From the NCBI GenBank assembly GCA_029778715.1, contig JAKOPT010000090.1, positions 80,336 to 131,349 on the forward strand: DNA of 51,014 nt, read 5' to 3'. Of this stretch, positions 29,210-36,965 are shown piece after piece; position 1 is the first letter of the stretch; the number at the start of each line of letters is the position of its first letter. This DNA comes from Actinomycetes bacterium (GTDB lineage: Bacteria > Actinomycetota > Actinomycetes > Actinomycetales > Dermatophilaceae). The notes under the pieces were generated by a model. It searched no databases. It saw only the letters and a program-made list of their open reading frames with translations, and was not told the origin of the DNA. A program made the position numbers and the translations under genes.

Positions 29210-30544
29210 TCAGCCGTTGTCCTCGCTCGGCCGGGCCGCGGCGAAGCCGACCTCGAGGTCGGCGAGGATGTCCTCGATGCTCTCCAGGCCCACGGCCAGC
29301 CGCACCAGCCCGGGGGTGACACCGGCGGCGAGCCGGTCCTCCTCCCCACCTTGGCTGTGAGTCGTCGTCGCCGGGTGGATGGCGAGCGACCGCACGTCAC
29401 CGATGTTGGCGACGTGACTGTGCAATTGGAGGCTCTCGACGAACTTCTGCCCGGCCTCCTTGCCGCCGGCGATCTCGAAGGCGAGCACCGCGCCGGCACC
29501 CTTGGCGGCATACTTCTGGGCCCGCTCGTAGGCCGGGTGGCTGGGCAGCGAGGCCCAGTTGACCGACTCGACCTGCGGGTGGGACGCCAAGAACTCGGCG
29601 ACGGCGCGGGCGTTGGCCAGATGCCGCTCGACCCGCAACGAGAGGGTTTCCAATCCCTGCGCGAGAAGGAAGGCGTTGAACGGGGAGATGGCCGGGCCGA
29701 GGTCGCGCAGCAACTGGACCCGGGCCTTGAGCCCGAAGGACACGTTCGCGCCGAACGGCCCGCCGGCCCCGAGGTCGCGAGCGTAGACCAGGCCGTGGTA
29801 GCTCTCGTCGGGGGTGTTCCACCCGGGGAACTTCTCCGGGTCGGCGCCGAAATCGAACGAGCCGCCGTCGACGATGACCCCGGCGATCGAGGTGCCGTGC
29901 CCGCCGAGGTACTTGGTCGCCGAGTGGATGACGACGTCGGCGCCGTGCCGGAGCGGGTTGAGGACATAGGGGGTGGCGATCGTGTTGTCGACGATGAGCG
30001 GCACGCCATGCTCGTGGGCGACCGCGGCGACCGCCTCGATGTCGAGGACGTCGGCCTTGGGGTTGGCGATCGTCTCGGCGAAGAAGACCTTGGTGTTGGG
30101 GCGCACGGCCGCGGCCCAGGCGGCCGGGTCGTTCTGGTCTTCGACGAAGTCGACGGCGATGCCGAGGCGGGCGAAGGAGTACTTGAGCAGGTTGAAGGTC
30201 CCGCCGTAGAGCGCCGCGGAGGCGACGATGTGGTCGCCGGCCTCGGCGACGTTGTGGAGGGCGAGCGTGGTGGCGGCCTGCCCGGAGGCGACGAGGAGTG
30301 CCCCGATGCCGCCTTCGAGTGCGGCGATGCGGTCCTCGACGGCGGCCTGGGTGGGGTTCATGATCCGGGTGTAGATGTTGCCGAGTTCCTTGAGCGCGAA
30401 CAGGTTGGCGGCGTGCTCGGAGTTGGTGAAGACGTAGGACGTCGTCTGGTAGATCGGCAGGGCCCGGGCACCGGTGGTCGGGTCGGGGACCTGGCCGGCG
30501 TGGATCTGGCGGGTCTCGAACCCCCAGGTGGACGGGTCGGACAT
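29210..30544 (-). CDS. metY: O-acetylhomoserine sulfhydrylase
   Basis: Cys/Met-metabolism PLP enzyme that forms homocysteine from O-acetylhomoserine and sulfide. 444 residues, with FETRQIHAGQ at the N-terminus, the IYQTTSYVF segment, and the PLP lysine in HSATKYLGGHGT. The insertions in the central part (GSFDFGADPEKFPGWNTPD) and the overall length suit the MetY/OAH sulfhydrylase branch rather than cystathionine gamma-synthase. GGAGTCACC precedes the ATG. It is the functional partner of metX, 11 kb away, and carries the same riboswitch-type leader. Confidence 0.95.
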   Translation of the reverse strand: MSDPSTWGFETRQIHAGQVPDPTTGARALPIYQTTSYVFTNSEHAANLFALKELGNIYTRIMNPTQAAVEDRIAALEGGIGALLVASGQAATTLALHNVAEAGDHIVASAALYGGTFNLLKYSFARLGIAVDFVEDQNDPAAWAAAVRPNTKVFFAETIANPKADVLDIEAVAAVAHEHGVPLIVDNTIATPYVLNPLRHGADVVIHSATKYLGGHGTSIAGVIVDGGSFDFGADPEKFPGWNTPDESYHGLVYARDLGAGGPFGANVSFGLKARVQLLRDLGPAISPFNAFLLAQGLETLSLRVERHLANARAVAEFLASHPQVESVNWASLPSHPAYERAQKYAAKGAGAVLAFEIAGGKEAGQKFVESLQLHSHVANIGDVRSLAIHPATTTHSQGGEEDRLAAGVTPGLVRLAVGLESIEDILADLEVGFAAARPSEDNG

Positions 30545-30630
30545 GGTGACTCCTTCGGGTCAGGCGGTCGGGCAGCGGGACCTGTGGGAGGACACCCGCG
30601 CTTGCCGGGGCGCATCGGGCGCCGCGGCCA

Positions 30631-30708
30631 GGTCTTCACCCGGGGCACCCCACCGCGGAGGAGGGTTGCCGCCCAGCAAGCCGGGGCTTGGTGCTGGGAC
30701 TCATGACC
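30631..30708 (-). promoter_or_regulatory. SAM-IV-type riboswitch aptamer in the metY leader
   Basis: About 78 nt on the minus strand, nearly the same as the metX element: GGTCATGAG at the 5' end, the CAAGC-CCCG-GCTTG hairpin within CCAGC/GCTGG, GGCAACCCTCC, then GGTGGGGTGCCCCGGGTGA and a closing AGACC. About 24 nt after the aptamer, GGCAAGCGCG (30597-30606) recurs as in the metX leader. It can pair with the GCTTGC of the aptamer hairpin, so it may be a pseudoknot partner or a switching strand. About 86 nt separate the aptamer from the metY ATG. Confidence 0.88.
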
Positions 30709-30715
30709 TGCGCCG

Positions 30716-30721
30716 ATCCTA
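30716..30721 (-). promoter_or_regulatory. -10 hexamer of the metY leader promoter
   Basis: TAGGAT on the minus strand, seven bases before the aptamer's GGTCATGAG, the same arrangement as at metX. It implies that the transcript begins at the first aptamer base. The -35 is poor. Confidence 0.5.
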
Positions 30722-30777
30722 GGAGCCGCGCCGGCCGGCACCTAGCCGGTGTCCACGACGTGGGCAAGGATGGGGTC

Positions 30778-31821
30778 ATGACTCCCCCGCCGTACGCTCC
30801 CGCGGCCGACCGCTACGACGCCGGTATGCCGTTTCGCCGCACCGGCCGCTCCGGGCTGGACCTGCCCGCCATCTCGCTGGGGCTCTGGCACAACTTCGGC
30901 GACGACGTGCCGTTGGAGCGTCAGCAGGCCGTCCTGCGCCGGGCCTTCGACCGCGGCGTGACCCATGTCGACCTCGCCAACAACTATGGACCGCCCTATG
31001 GCGCCGCCGAAGCGAACTTCGGGACGTTGCTGGCCCGCGACTTCCGGCCCTACCGCGACGAACTGGTCATCTCCTCCAAGGCCGGCTACGACATGTGGCC
31101 CGGGCCCTACGGCCAAGGCGGTGGCTCCCGCAAGTACCTGATCGCCAGTTGTGAGCAGTCGTTGCGCCGGATGGGCCTGGACTACGTCGACATCTTCTAC
31201 TCGCACCGCTTCGACCCGACGACGCCCCTGGAGGAGACGATGGGCGCCCTCGATGCGCTCGTGCGGTCCGGCAAGGCGCTCTACGCCGGGATTTCGTCCT
31301 ACTCGCCGCAGCGCACCCGGGAGGCGGTGGCGCTCCTGCGCGACCTCGGGACGCCGCTGCTCATCCACCAACCGAGCTATTCGATGCTCAACCGGTGGGT
31401 CGAGACCGACGGGCTCCTCGACGTCCTCGGCGACTCGGGGGTGGGGTGCATCGCCTTCTCCCCGCTGGCCCAGGGGATGCTCACGAACAAGTACCTGGGC
31501 GGGGTGCCCGCCGGCAGCCGAGCCGCGGCCGGCAAGAGCCTCGACCCGGGGCTGCTCACCGAGGAGGCCCTCACCCACATCCGGGCCCTCAACGAATTGG
31601 CGGCGCAGCGGGGGCAGAGCTTGGCCCAGATGGCGATCGCCTGGGTGCTGCGCGACCCGCGGGTCACCTCGGCCCTGATTGGCGCCTCTTCGGTGGCCCA
31701 ACTCGATGACAGCCTCGACGCGGTGCGCCGCCTCGACTTCACCGACGACGAACTCGCTGCCATCGACCGGCATGCCGTCGAATCCGGGCTCAATCTCTGG
31801 GCCACTTCGTCCCGGGCCTGA
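30778..31821 (+). CDS. aldo/keto reductase, YghZ (glyceraldehyde 3-phosphate reductase) type
   Basis: 347 residues, matching the 346 of E. coli YghZ. An NADPH-dependent TIM-barrel oxidoreductase with the family traits GLWHNFGDD, the catalytic Tyr in THVDLANNYGPPYG, Lys in ISSKAGYDMWPGPYG and His in FYSHRFDP. The GGGSRKYL insertion is typical of this subgroup. The natural substrate is not evident from the sequence. ATG 30778 gives the usual N-terminus, with AAGGATGGGG upstream. It may be co-transcribed with the next two genes (11-nt gap, then overlap). Confidence 0.9.
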   Translation: MTPPPYAPAADRYDAGMPFRRTGRSGLDLPAISLGLWHNFGDDVPLERQQAVLRRAFDRGVTHVDLANNYGPPYGAAEANFGTLLARDFRPYRDELVISSKAGYDMWPGPYGQGGGSRKYLIASCEQSLRRMGLDYVDIFYSHRFDPTTPLEETMGALDALVRSGKALYAGISSYSPQRTREAVALLRDLGTPLLIHQPSYSMLNRWVETDGLLDVLGDSGVGCIAFSPLAQGMLTNKYLGGVPAGSRAAAGKSLDPGLLTEEALTHIRALNELAAQRGQSLAQMAIAWVLRDPRVTSALIGASSVAQLDDSLDAVRRLDFTDDELAAIDRHAVESGLNLWATSSRA

Positions 31822-31832
31822 GGAGGACCGCC

Positions 31833-32282
31833 ATGACCACCTACCAGCCGAGCCCCACCGCGTGGGTCCGCGAGCAGGTCGAGGCCATCGAGGCCGCCGG
31901 CACGACCGACGCCGTCGGCATCAACGGGTTGCGCGTCGTCCTGCTCACCATGACGGGCGCCAAAACCGGCGCGATCCGCAAGGTGCCGCTCATGCGGGTC
32001 GAGCACGAGGGCCGGTATGCCGCCGTCGGCAGCCGCGGCGGGGCGCCCACCGATCCCCTGTGGGTGCGCAACCTTGACGCCGACCCGGTGCTCACCCTCC
32101 AGGACGGGGTGGTGGTGAGCACCCGGCGGGCCCGACGGGTCGAGGGTGAGGAGTATGCCGCCTGGTGGGCGCGCGCGGTCGCCGCCTTTCCCCCGTATGC
32201 CGAGTATGCCGTCTCGGCGGCGGCTGCCGGCCGGGTCATCCCCCTGTTCCTGCTTGAGGAGGTCGACGATGACGACCAGTGA
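31833..32282 (+). CDS. Ddn-like deazaflavin (F420)-dependent nitroreductase family protein
   Basis: 149 residues beginning 11 nt after the aldo/keto reductase, with a strong AGGAGGA ribosome site. It shows the family pattern: LLTMTGAKTGAIRKVPLMRVEHEGRYA near the middle, then VGSRGGAPTDPLWVRNLDADPVLTLQDG. These split-barrel proteins bind coenzyme F420 in characterised mycobacterial members. The Tyr-Ala codons here carry the iterated octamer four times (32013-32213). Its physiological substrate is unknown. Confidence 0.88.
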   Translation: MTTYQPSPTAWVREQVEAIEAAGTTDAVGINGLRVVLLTMTGAKTGAIRKVPLMRVEHEGRYAAVGSRGGAPTDPLWVRNLDADPVLTLQDGVVVSTRRARRVEGEEYAAWWARAVAAFPPYAEYAVSAAAAGRVIPLFLLEEVDDDDQ

Positions 32283-32853
32283 CGGCTCGCGCGCTCGCGC
32301 CCCCGAACCCTACGACGACTCGTTCGCGCTCGGGATGATCCCCGGCGGCGACATCCTGTTCGCCCAGATGCACGTCGGCACGGACAAATTCGCCCCCTCA
32401 CCCCCGCCGGCGACCGCACTCATGGCCCACCCGGAGATGCCGGCTCCACCACCGGCTGCGGGCGCCATCCCGGTGGCCTTGCCCCCGCCTCCCGGAGCGG
32501 GCGGCATACCGGGGACCTATCCGCAGCCGGCGTACCAACCGCCACCCTCATGGCCAACGCTCCCTCCCCCCAGACGGCCCGGGAGCGCCAGCCGATCGCC
32601 GAAGGCCCACCCCCGCCAATCCCGCTCGGCCACCCGACCGGCGCGCCCCGGTCACCGCCCCGCGAGTTGGGGGCCGAACCTCGTCAACATTCCCTCCAGC
32701 GGCGGCCCGGGGACGCAGACCACTGGCTCGCCATCGGGCGGCCCGAAGGGGACCGTGCACCGACCACAGGCCAAAAAGCCCAAGGTGAGCATCGGGGCGA
32801 TCCTCGTCGCCTTGTTCATCCTCTTCCAGATTCTTCGCCGGTTCCTTGGCTAG
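32269..32853 (+). CDS. proline-rich tail-anchored hypothetical protein
   Basis: 194 residues from ATG 32269, which lies 14 nt inside the preceding gene behind GAGGAGG. There is a soluble N-terminus (residues 1-40), then about 120 residues rich in Pro, Ser, Gly and Ala, a short basic stretch (HRPQAKKPKVS) and a single C-terminal hydrophobic segment (IGAILVALFILFQIL) ending in RRFLG. No domain was recognised. The layout predicts a membrane-anchored protein with a disordered, cytoplasmic N-terminal region. Confidence 0.7.
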   Translation: MTTSDGSRARAPEPYDDSFALGMIPGGDILFAQMHVGTDKFAPSPPPATALMAHPEMPAPPPAAGAIPVALPPPPGAGGIPGTYPQPAYQPPPSWPTLPPPRRPGSASRSPKAHPRQSRSATRPARPGHRPASWGPNLVNIPSSGGPGTQTTGSPSGGPKGTVHRPQAKKPKVSIGAILVALFILFQILRRFLG

Positions 32854-32871
32854 CCGGCGAGCGCGGCCCGC

Positions 32872-33297
32872 TCAGCCGGTCTCGGCACCGCGCCGGCTGC
32901 GCAGCCACCACAGGCCCAGGATGGGGAGGACCAGCGGCACGTAGCCGTAGCCGGAGCCGAAATGCGACCAGACGGTCTTGTCGGGGAAGGCCGCCGGGAC
33001 GGCATACGACAACGCCCCGACGAACAGGACACCGACGAGTTCGACGGAAATGGCCGCCCAGGCGACCTGCGCCGACGTGCGCGACCCGCGAGCCAACGCC
33101 ACCGTGGCGATGATGTAGATGACGGCGGCGAGCGCGGAGAGGACGTAGGCGATCGGGGCGCGCTGGAAGTAGAGGGCGATCTGCATGATCGAGCGGCCAG
33201 TCGCCGCGAGCGCGAGAACGGCATAGACAGCCACGAGGATGCGGCCCGGACCGGTGCCGGTCCCGGTGCTCTTGTCGGTCGGTGCGGGGTTAGCCAT
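32872..33297 (-). CDS. four-helix hypothetical membrane protein
   Basis: 141 residues from ATG 33297. A short polar N-terminus (KSTGTGTGPG) precedes about four membrane helices (ILVAVYAVLALAAT, IAYVLSALAAVIYIIATVAL, VAWAAISVELVGVLFVGAL, YVPLVLPILGLWWL) and a basic tail. No family was recognised with certainty. The start lies within the 3' end of the upstream membrane gene (8-nt overlap), so the pair is probably made together at the end of the rocD transcript. Confidence 0.72.
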   Translation of the reverse strand: MANPAPTDKSTGTGTGPGRILVAVYAVLALAATGRSIMQIALYFQRAPIAYVLSALAAVIYIIATVALARGSRTSAQVAWAAISVELVGVLFVGALSYAVPAAFPDKTVWSHFGSGYGYVPLVLPILGLWWLRSRRGAETG

Positions 33298-33652
33298 GGA
33301 GATCCCAAATCTGCTGGCAGCGCAGCGCCATGACCGCGACGGCGAACGCGCCGACGGCCACCGCCCCCATTGCCCAGCGGGTCTTTTCCTTGAGCGCAAG
33401 GAAGCCGGTCCCCACCGGCACGACCGGCAGGGTGAGCAGGTATGCCGCGAACGTCGCGCGTTCGTCGCCGTCGGCGATGGCACCCATCGTCGTCAGCCCG
33501 CGGACCGCCTGAACGAGGGTGCCCAGTTCAACGAGGAGGATAAGACCGAGGAGGACATCGTTGAGGAGCCGGTCACGGTAGGCGTACCAGCCGGAAAGAA
33601 CCATGAGCACCGTGCAGACCGCGACGATGCTCCAGGTCAGGGTGGGAATCAC
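33290..33652 (-). CDS. small hypothetical membrane protein, coupled to rocD
   Basis: 120 residues from GTG 33652, whose GTGA overlaps the rocD stop; the longer frame upstream lies inside rocD and is discounted. About four hydrophobic helices: TWSIVAVCTVLMVLSGW, LLNDVLLGLILLVELGTLVQ, FAAYLLTLPVVPVGTGFLAL, MGAVAVGAFAVAVMAL. Function not recognised. The overlaps on both sides (with rocD and with the next membrane gene) suggest a coupled set. Confidence 0.72.
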   Translation of the reverse strand: MIPTLTWSIVAVCTVLMVLSGWYAYRDRLLNDVLLGLILLVELGTLVQAVRGLTTMGAIADGDERATFAAYLLTLPVVPVGTGFLALKEKTRWAMGAVAVGAFAVAVMALRCQQIWDLHG

Positions 33653-34896
33653 GGCGCATCGACCGGGAGGGGTTCGCTGACGATTTCGTGAACGGCCCGG
33701 ACGAGCATGTCGATCTCCTCCTCGGTGATGACGATGGGCGGGGCCAGCCGGATCGTCATGCCGTGCGTGTCCTTTGCGAGAATGCCCTTGAGGGAGAGGG
33801 CTTTGCAGAGTTCGCGGCCGGTGGGACCACCCGGTTCGACGTCGAGACCGGCCCACAGGCCGCGCACCCGCACCGCGCGCAGCCCGTTGCCGACGAGGTC
33901 GGCGAGGCCGGCGGCGAGGCGCTCCCCAAGGGCGGCGGCCCGCTGCTGGTATTCACCGGTGAGGAGCATCTCGACGACTTCGTGCCCGATCGCGGCGGCC
34001 AGGGGGTTGCCGCCGAAGGTGGAACCGTGACTGCCAGGGGTGATGACACCGAGGACTTCGCGGTCGGCGCAGATCGCGCTCACCGGGTAGAGCCCGCCGC
34101 CGAGGGCCTTGCCGAGGATGTAGATGTCGGGGATCACGGACTCGAAGTCGCAGGCGAAGGTGCGACCGGTGCGGCCCAAACCGGATTGGATTTCGTCGGC
34201 GACCATGAGGACGTTCTCACTCGAGCAGAGGTCACGCAGGTCGCGGAGGAAACCCTCGGGCGGGATGACGACCCCGCCTTCGCCTTGGATCGGTTCGAAG
34301 AGAACAGCGACGGTGGCATCGTCCATGGCCGCCCGCACCGCGTCGATGTCGCCGTAGCGGACGGTGCGGAAGCCGGGCGTGTAGGGGCCGTAGTTGTCGT
34401 GGGCGACCTTGTCGTCGGAGAAGGAGACGATGGTCGTCGTGCGCCCGTGGAAGTTGCCCTCCATGACGATGATGTTGGCTTGGTCCTCGGCCACCCCTTT
34501 GACCTGATAGCCCCATTTCCGACTCACCTTGAGGGCGGTCTCGACGGCCTCGGCGCCGCTGTTCATCGGCAGCATCATCTCTTTGCCGGTCAGCCGCGAG
34601 AGGGCCTCGGCGAAGGGTCCGAGTTGGTCGTTGAAGAAGGCCCGGGAGGTCAGGGTCAACTTGGCCACCTGCTCCTGGGCGCGGGCGACGAGCCGCGGGT
34701 GGGAGTGGCCGAAGTTGAGCGCCGAGTAGCCCGCGAGGCAGTCGAGGTAGCGGCGACCGTCGACATCGGTCACCCAGGCGCCATCCCCAGCGGCGAGGAC
34801 GACGGGCAGGGGGTGGTAGTTGTGCGCGGCATACCGCTCGGTGATCTCGATGTGGTACTCGGTGCCTTCGACACCAGCGAGGCCGCTAGGGGGCAT
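33649..34896 (-). CDS. rocD: ornithine--oxo-acid aminotransferase
   Basis: PLP-dependent class III aminotransferase converting ornithine and 2-oxoglutarate to glutamate semialdehyde and glutamate. 415 residues from ATG 34896, preceded by AAGGAG. The motif for the cofactor lysine is LGKALGGGLYPVSA, and the upstream DEIQSGLGRTG supplies the PLP-binding aspartate. The ornithine-type start HIEITERYAAHNYHPLPVVL is typical of RocD. It ends with the GTGA overlap to a membrane gene. The rest of the arginine catabolic pathway is not in the window. Confidence 0.93.
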   Translation of the reverse strand: MPPSGLAGVEGTEYHIEITERYAAHNYHPLPVVLAAGDGAWVTDVDGRRYLDCLAGYSALNFGHSHPRLVARAQEQVAKLTLTSRAFFNDQLGPFAEALSRLTGKEMMLPMNSGAEAVETALKVSRKWGYQVKGVAEDQANIIVMEGNFHGRTTTIVSFSDDKVAHDNYGPYTPGFRTVRYGDIDAVRAAMDDATVAVLFEPIQGEGGVVIPPEGFLRDLRDLCSSENVLMVADEIQSGLGRTGRTFACDFESVIPDIYILGKALGGGLYPVSAICADREVLGVITPGSHGSTFGGNPLAAAIGHEVVEMLLTGEYQQRAAALGERLAAGLADLVGNGLRAVRVRGLWAGLDVEPGGPTGRELCKALSLKGILAKDTHGMTIRLAPPIVITEEEIDMLVRAVHEIVSEPLPVDAP

Positions 34897-34933
34897 GGAA
34901 ACTCCTTGGGGATGGGCGAGCGACCTGCTCAGC

Positions 34934-35842
34934 CTAGTTGCCAGCCGACGCACCCCACAGTGTCGCGACCCGCTCAGCGATTCGGCGGGCTTGGTCGAGA
35001 CCGGCTTCGACGCTGATCGGGGCCTTGGACATGTCGAGCGGGTTGAACCCGATCATGGCCCGCGCGTGCCGATCCGGGGCAATGACGAGGGCCCTGGAGT
35101 TCTCGCCGAGCCGGCGGGCTTGGATGCCCGGCCGGTCGTACCGACGGACGGCAAGCGGGATGGGAGCCAGGGCCAGGACTCGTTCGTGCCCGGTGGCCAA
35201 ATCGATGTTGGCGGCACTGCGCACCCCGCCGTCGACGTACTGACGCCCACGGACCGTGACCGGGGGAAACACGCCGGGAACGGCGCAACTCGACGCGACG
35301 GCCCGGTCGAGGGGCACATCGCTGTCGTTGGTGAACAGGGTGAGCTCGCCGGTGACGGCGTCGACCGCGGTGATGACGAGGCGCCCCTCGGGCCAGTCGA
35401 CGCCGTGAAGGTCGGCGGCGACCACGTCAAGGAACTCCTCCTCGGAGGTGGTCTGCGCCTTGAGCGCCGCCCGGCCGATGATGGCGCGCCCATGGTTGCG
35501 CTGGTTGCTGAAGGCGCCCCGAAGGAACCGTTCGGCGTCGCCGAGCCCGAGACGCCCGATCTTGAGCGGTTCGCGGCCATGGAGTCGAGCGAACGCGACA
35601 TCGTCGGGGACGCCCAACCGCAACTGGGCCCCCACCACCGAACCAGCCGAGGTGCCGATGACGGTATCGACACGGTCGATGTCGATACCCTCGTCGCGCA
35701 ACCCGCGGATCACGCCTCCCATCCAGCCGATACCAGTGGCCCCGCCGCCACCAAGAACGAGGGCACGGCTTGGCGAGGGGTGCGACAGCATCGTCGACCA
35801 GGCCGACGGACCGTAGGCCATCCACTCGCGCTGATGCGTCAC
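34934..35842 (-). CDS. patatin-like phospholipase family protein
   Basis: Acyl hydrolase of the patatin/RssA type. The oxyanion loop GGGGATG near residue 30 precedes the nucleophile motif GTSAGS, and the dyad aspartate lies in VDGGVRS. About 302 residues, with no signal peptide and no membrane segment, so probably cytoplasmic. The start is uncertain: GTG 35842 has GGGAG eight bases upstream, while ATG 35821 would also suit the conserved region. It lies 37 nt before rocD on the same strand and 48 nt after the SprT-like gene. Substrate unknown. Confidence 0.88.
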   Translation of the reverse strand: MTHQREWMAYGPSAWSTMLSHPSPSRALVLGGGGATGIGWMGGVIRGLRDEGIDIDRVDTVIGTSAGSVVGAQLRLGVPDDVAFARLHGREPLKIGRLGLGDAERFLRGAFSNQRNHGRAIIGRAALKAQTTSEEEFLDVVAADLHGVDWPEGRLVITAVDAVTGELTLFTNDSDVPLDRAVASSCAVPGVFPPVTVRGRQYVDGGVRSAANIDLATGHERVLALAPIPLAVRRYDRPGIQARRLGENSRALVIAPDRHARAMIGFNPLDMSKAPISVEAGLDQARRIAERVATLWGASAGN

Positions 35843-35890
35843 TGTGCGTGCTCCCAAGGTAGGTGAGCAGCAGGCTACTCCCCAGTAGAT

Positions 35891-36712
35891 TCAGGCGCTG
35901 AACCCGGTCGGGCCGGCCCCACCAAGCTCACCGACTCCCCACGCCCTGCGCTCGCCGCCGCTCGCTTCCCCATGTCCTCCCTTGCGCTCGGCTTCCGCGA
36001 GGCCTAGCCCTGACGACGGAATCGACACGAGGTCCTCGCCGAGGCGAACCTGAACCCTGACCGAGCCGACGAACTCCACCTCACCAACAGCCCCCGCCCA
36101 CACACTCCCTTCCAGCACTCTGACCTGATCGCCGACCTCGAGCCGTCGCGCCAGGGTGGGCGCCACATCGGGCGACCTGGCGCCCGAGGGCCGCGGCGGC
36201 CGGACCGCTCCCGAGCCGAGCAGCTGACGCAACTGCGCGGCATACGAATCGGGCATCGGGACCACCGCGCCGCGGTAGGTCCACTCGATCAGGTGCGTGA
36301 TGTCGAACCGGCGGCTGCAACGCCCACACGTGACGACTCGGGAGGGGGCCTTGTGCCGGGAGTGAACGTGCCCAGCGGGGCAGACGCCGGACCATGCCGT
36401 GGGCAGGCGGGGGGCCTCGGAAGGGACGCAGCGCTGCCCGCTCGACCCGATGGCTTGGGCGGTGGCGCGCCAGACGTGGTCGTGGCCATGCCCGGGACCC
36501 ACGAGGGCGTGGGCGATTTCGTGGAGGATCGTGTCGCGGACCTCGGCCTCGGAATGCACCTCGGTGAGCGGGCGGGAGAGCCCGATCTGGCGTTGCGCGA
36601 ACCGGCAGACACCGGCGCGCGTCTTGGCCCGATCGGCGACCACCGTCCAGCCGGTGAGGTTGTGCTCGGCCAGCAGACCGCGCGCCATCCTCAGGGCATC
36701 TTCGATCCGCAC
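35891..36712 (-). CDS. SprT-like zinc peptidase domain protein with C-terminal KOW-like segment
   Basis: About 273 residues. The SprT-like part holds the metal-binding HExxH as HEIAHALVG, a further His in HDHVW, and a zinc-ribbon pair in CGRCSRRF with a first Cys pair further upstream. Residues about 190-250 read VGDQVRVLEG then GAVGEVEFVGS, the pattern of a KOW/SH3-like domain, an unusual tail for a SprT protein. The last 25 residues are Gly-rich. GTG 36712, with GGAGG eight bases upstream, is preferred to GTG 36721, where the site would be too close. SprT-type peptidases act on DNA-protein crosslinks in some organisms, but that is not shown here. Confidence 0.85.
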   Translation of the reverse strand: MRIEDALRMARGLLAEHNLTGWTVVADRAKTRAGVCRFAQRQIGLSRPLTEVHSEAEVRDTILHEIAHALVGPGHGHDHVWRATAQAIGSSGQRCVPSEAPRLPTAWSGVCPAGHVHSRHKAPSRVVTCGRCSRRFDITHLIEWTYRGAVVPMPDSYAAQLRQLLGSGAVRPPRPSGARSPDVAPTLARRLEVGDQVRVLEGSVWAGAVGEVEFVGSVRVQVRLGEDLVSIPSSGLGLAEAERKGGHGEASGGERRAWGVGELGGAGPTGFSA

Positions 36713-36859
36713 CCGCTGCACCTCCGTTCTGCTGTTGTGGCTGCGATGGCCTACGCGACGACTGTAGGGCGGGGCACCGACAACCGCTCGCGCCCAGCGC
36801 GTGCCGATGTGTCGGCAACTATGTCGGACAGGTCAGACGAGATGGTTCGCATAGGAAAG

Positions 36860-36898
36860 GTCCACTTCGCACCCCGTCGGTAGGGGTGCGAAGTGGAC
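36860..36898. terminator. 16-bp perfect hairpin between SprT-like gene and DUF4921
   Basis: GTCCACTTCGCACCCC (36860-36875) is followed by a 7-nt loop and its exact reverse complement (36883-36898). There is no U-tract on either strand. It lies 67 nt downstream of the DUF4921 stop and about 150 nt upstream of the SprT-like start, so it most likely ends the DUF4921 transcript. An operator or processing site is an alternative. Confidence 0.65.
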
Positions 36899-36965
36899 GG
36901 TGGACGGTTCAGGCGGGAAAGGTGGGAACGAACGGGGAGGGGGCCGGCGCGCCGACGACAGACTC

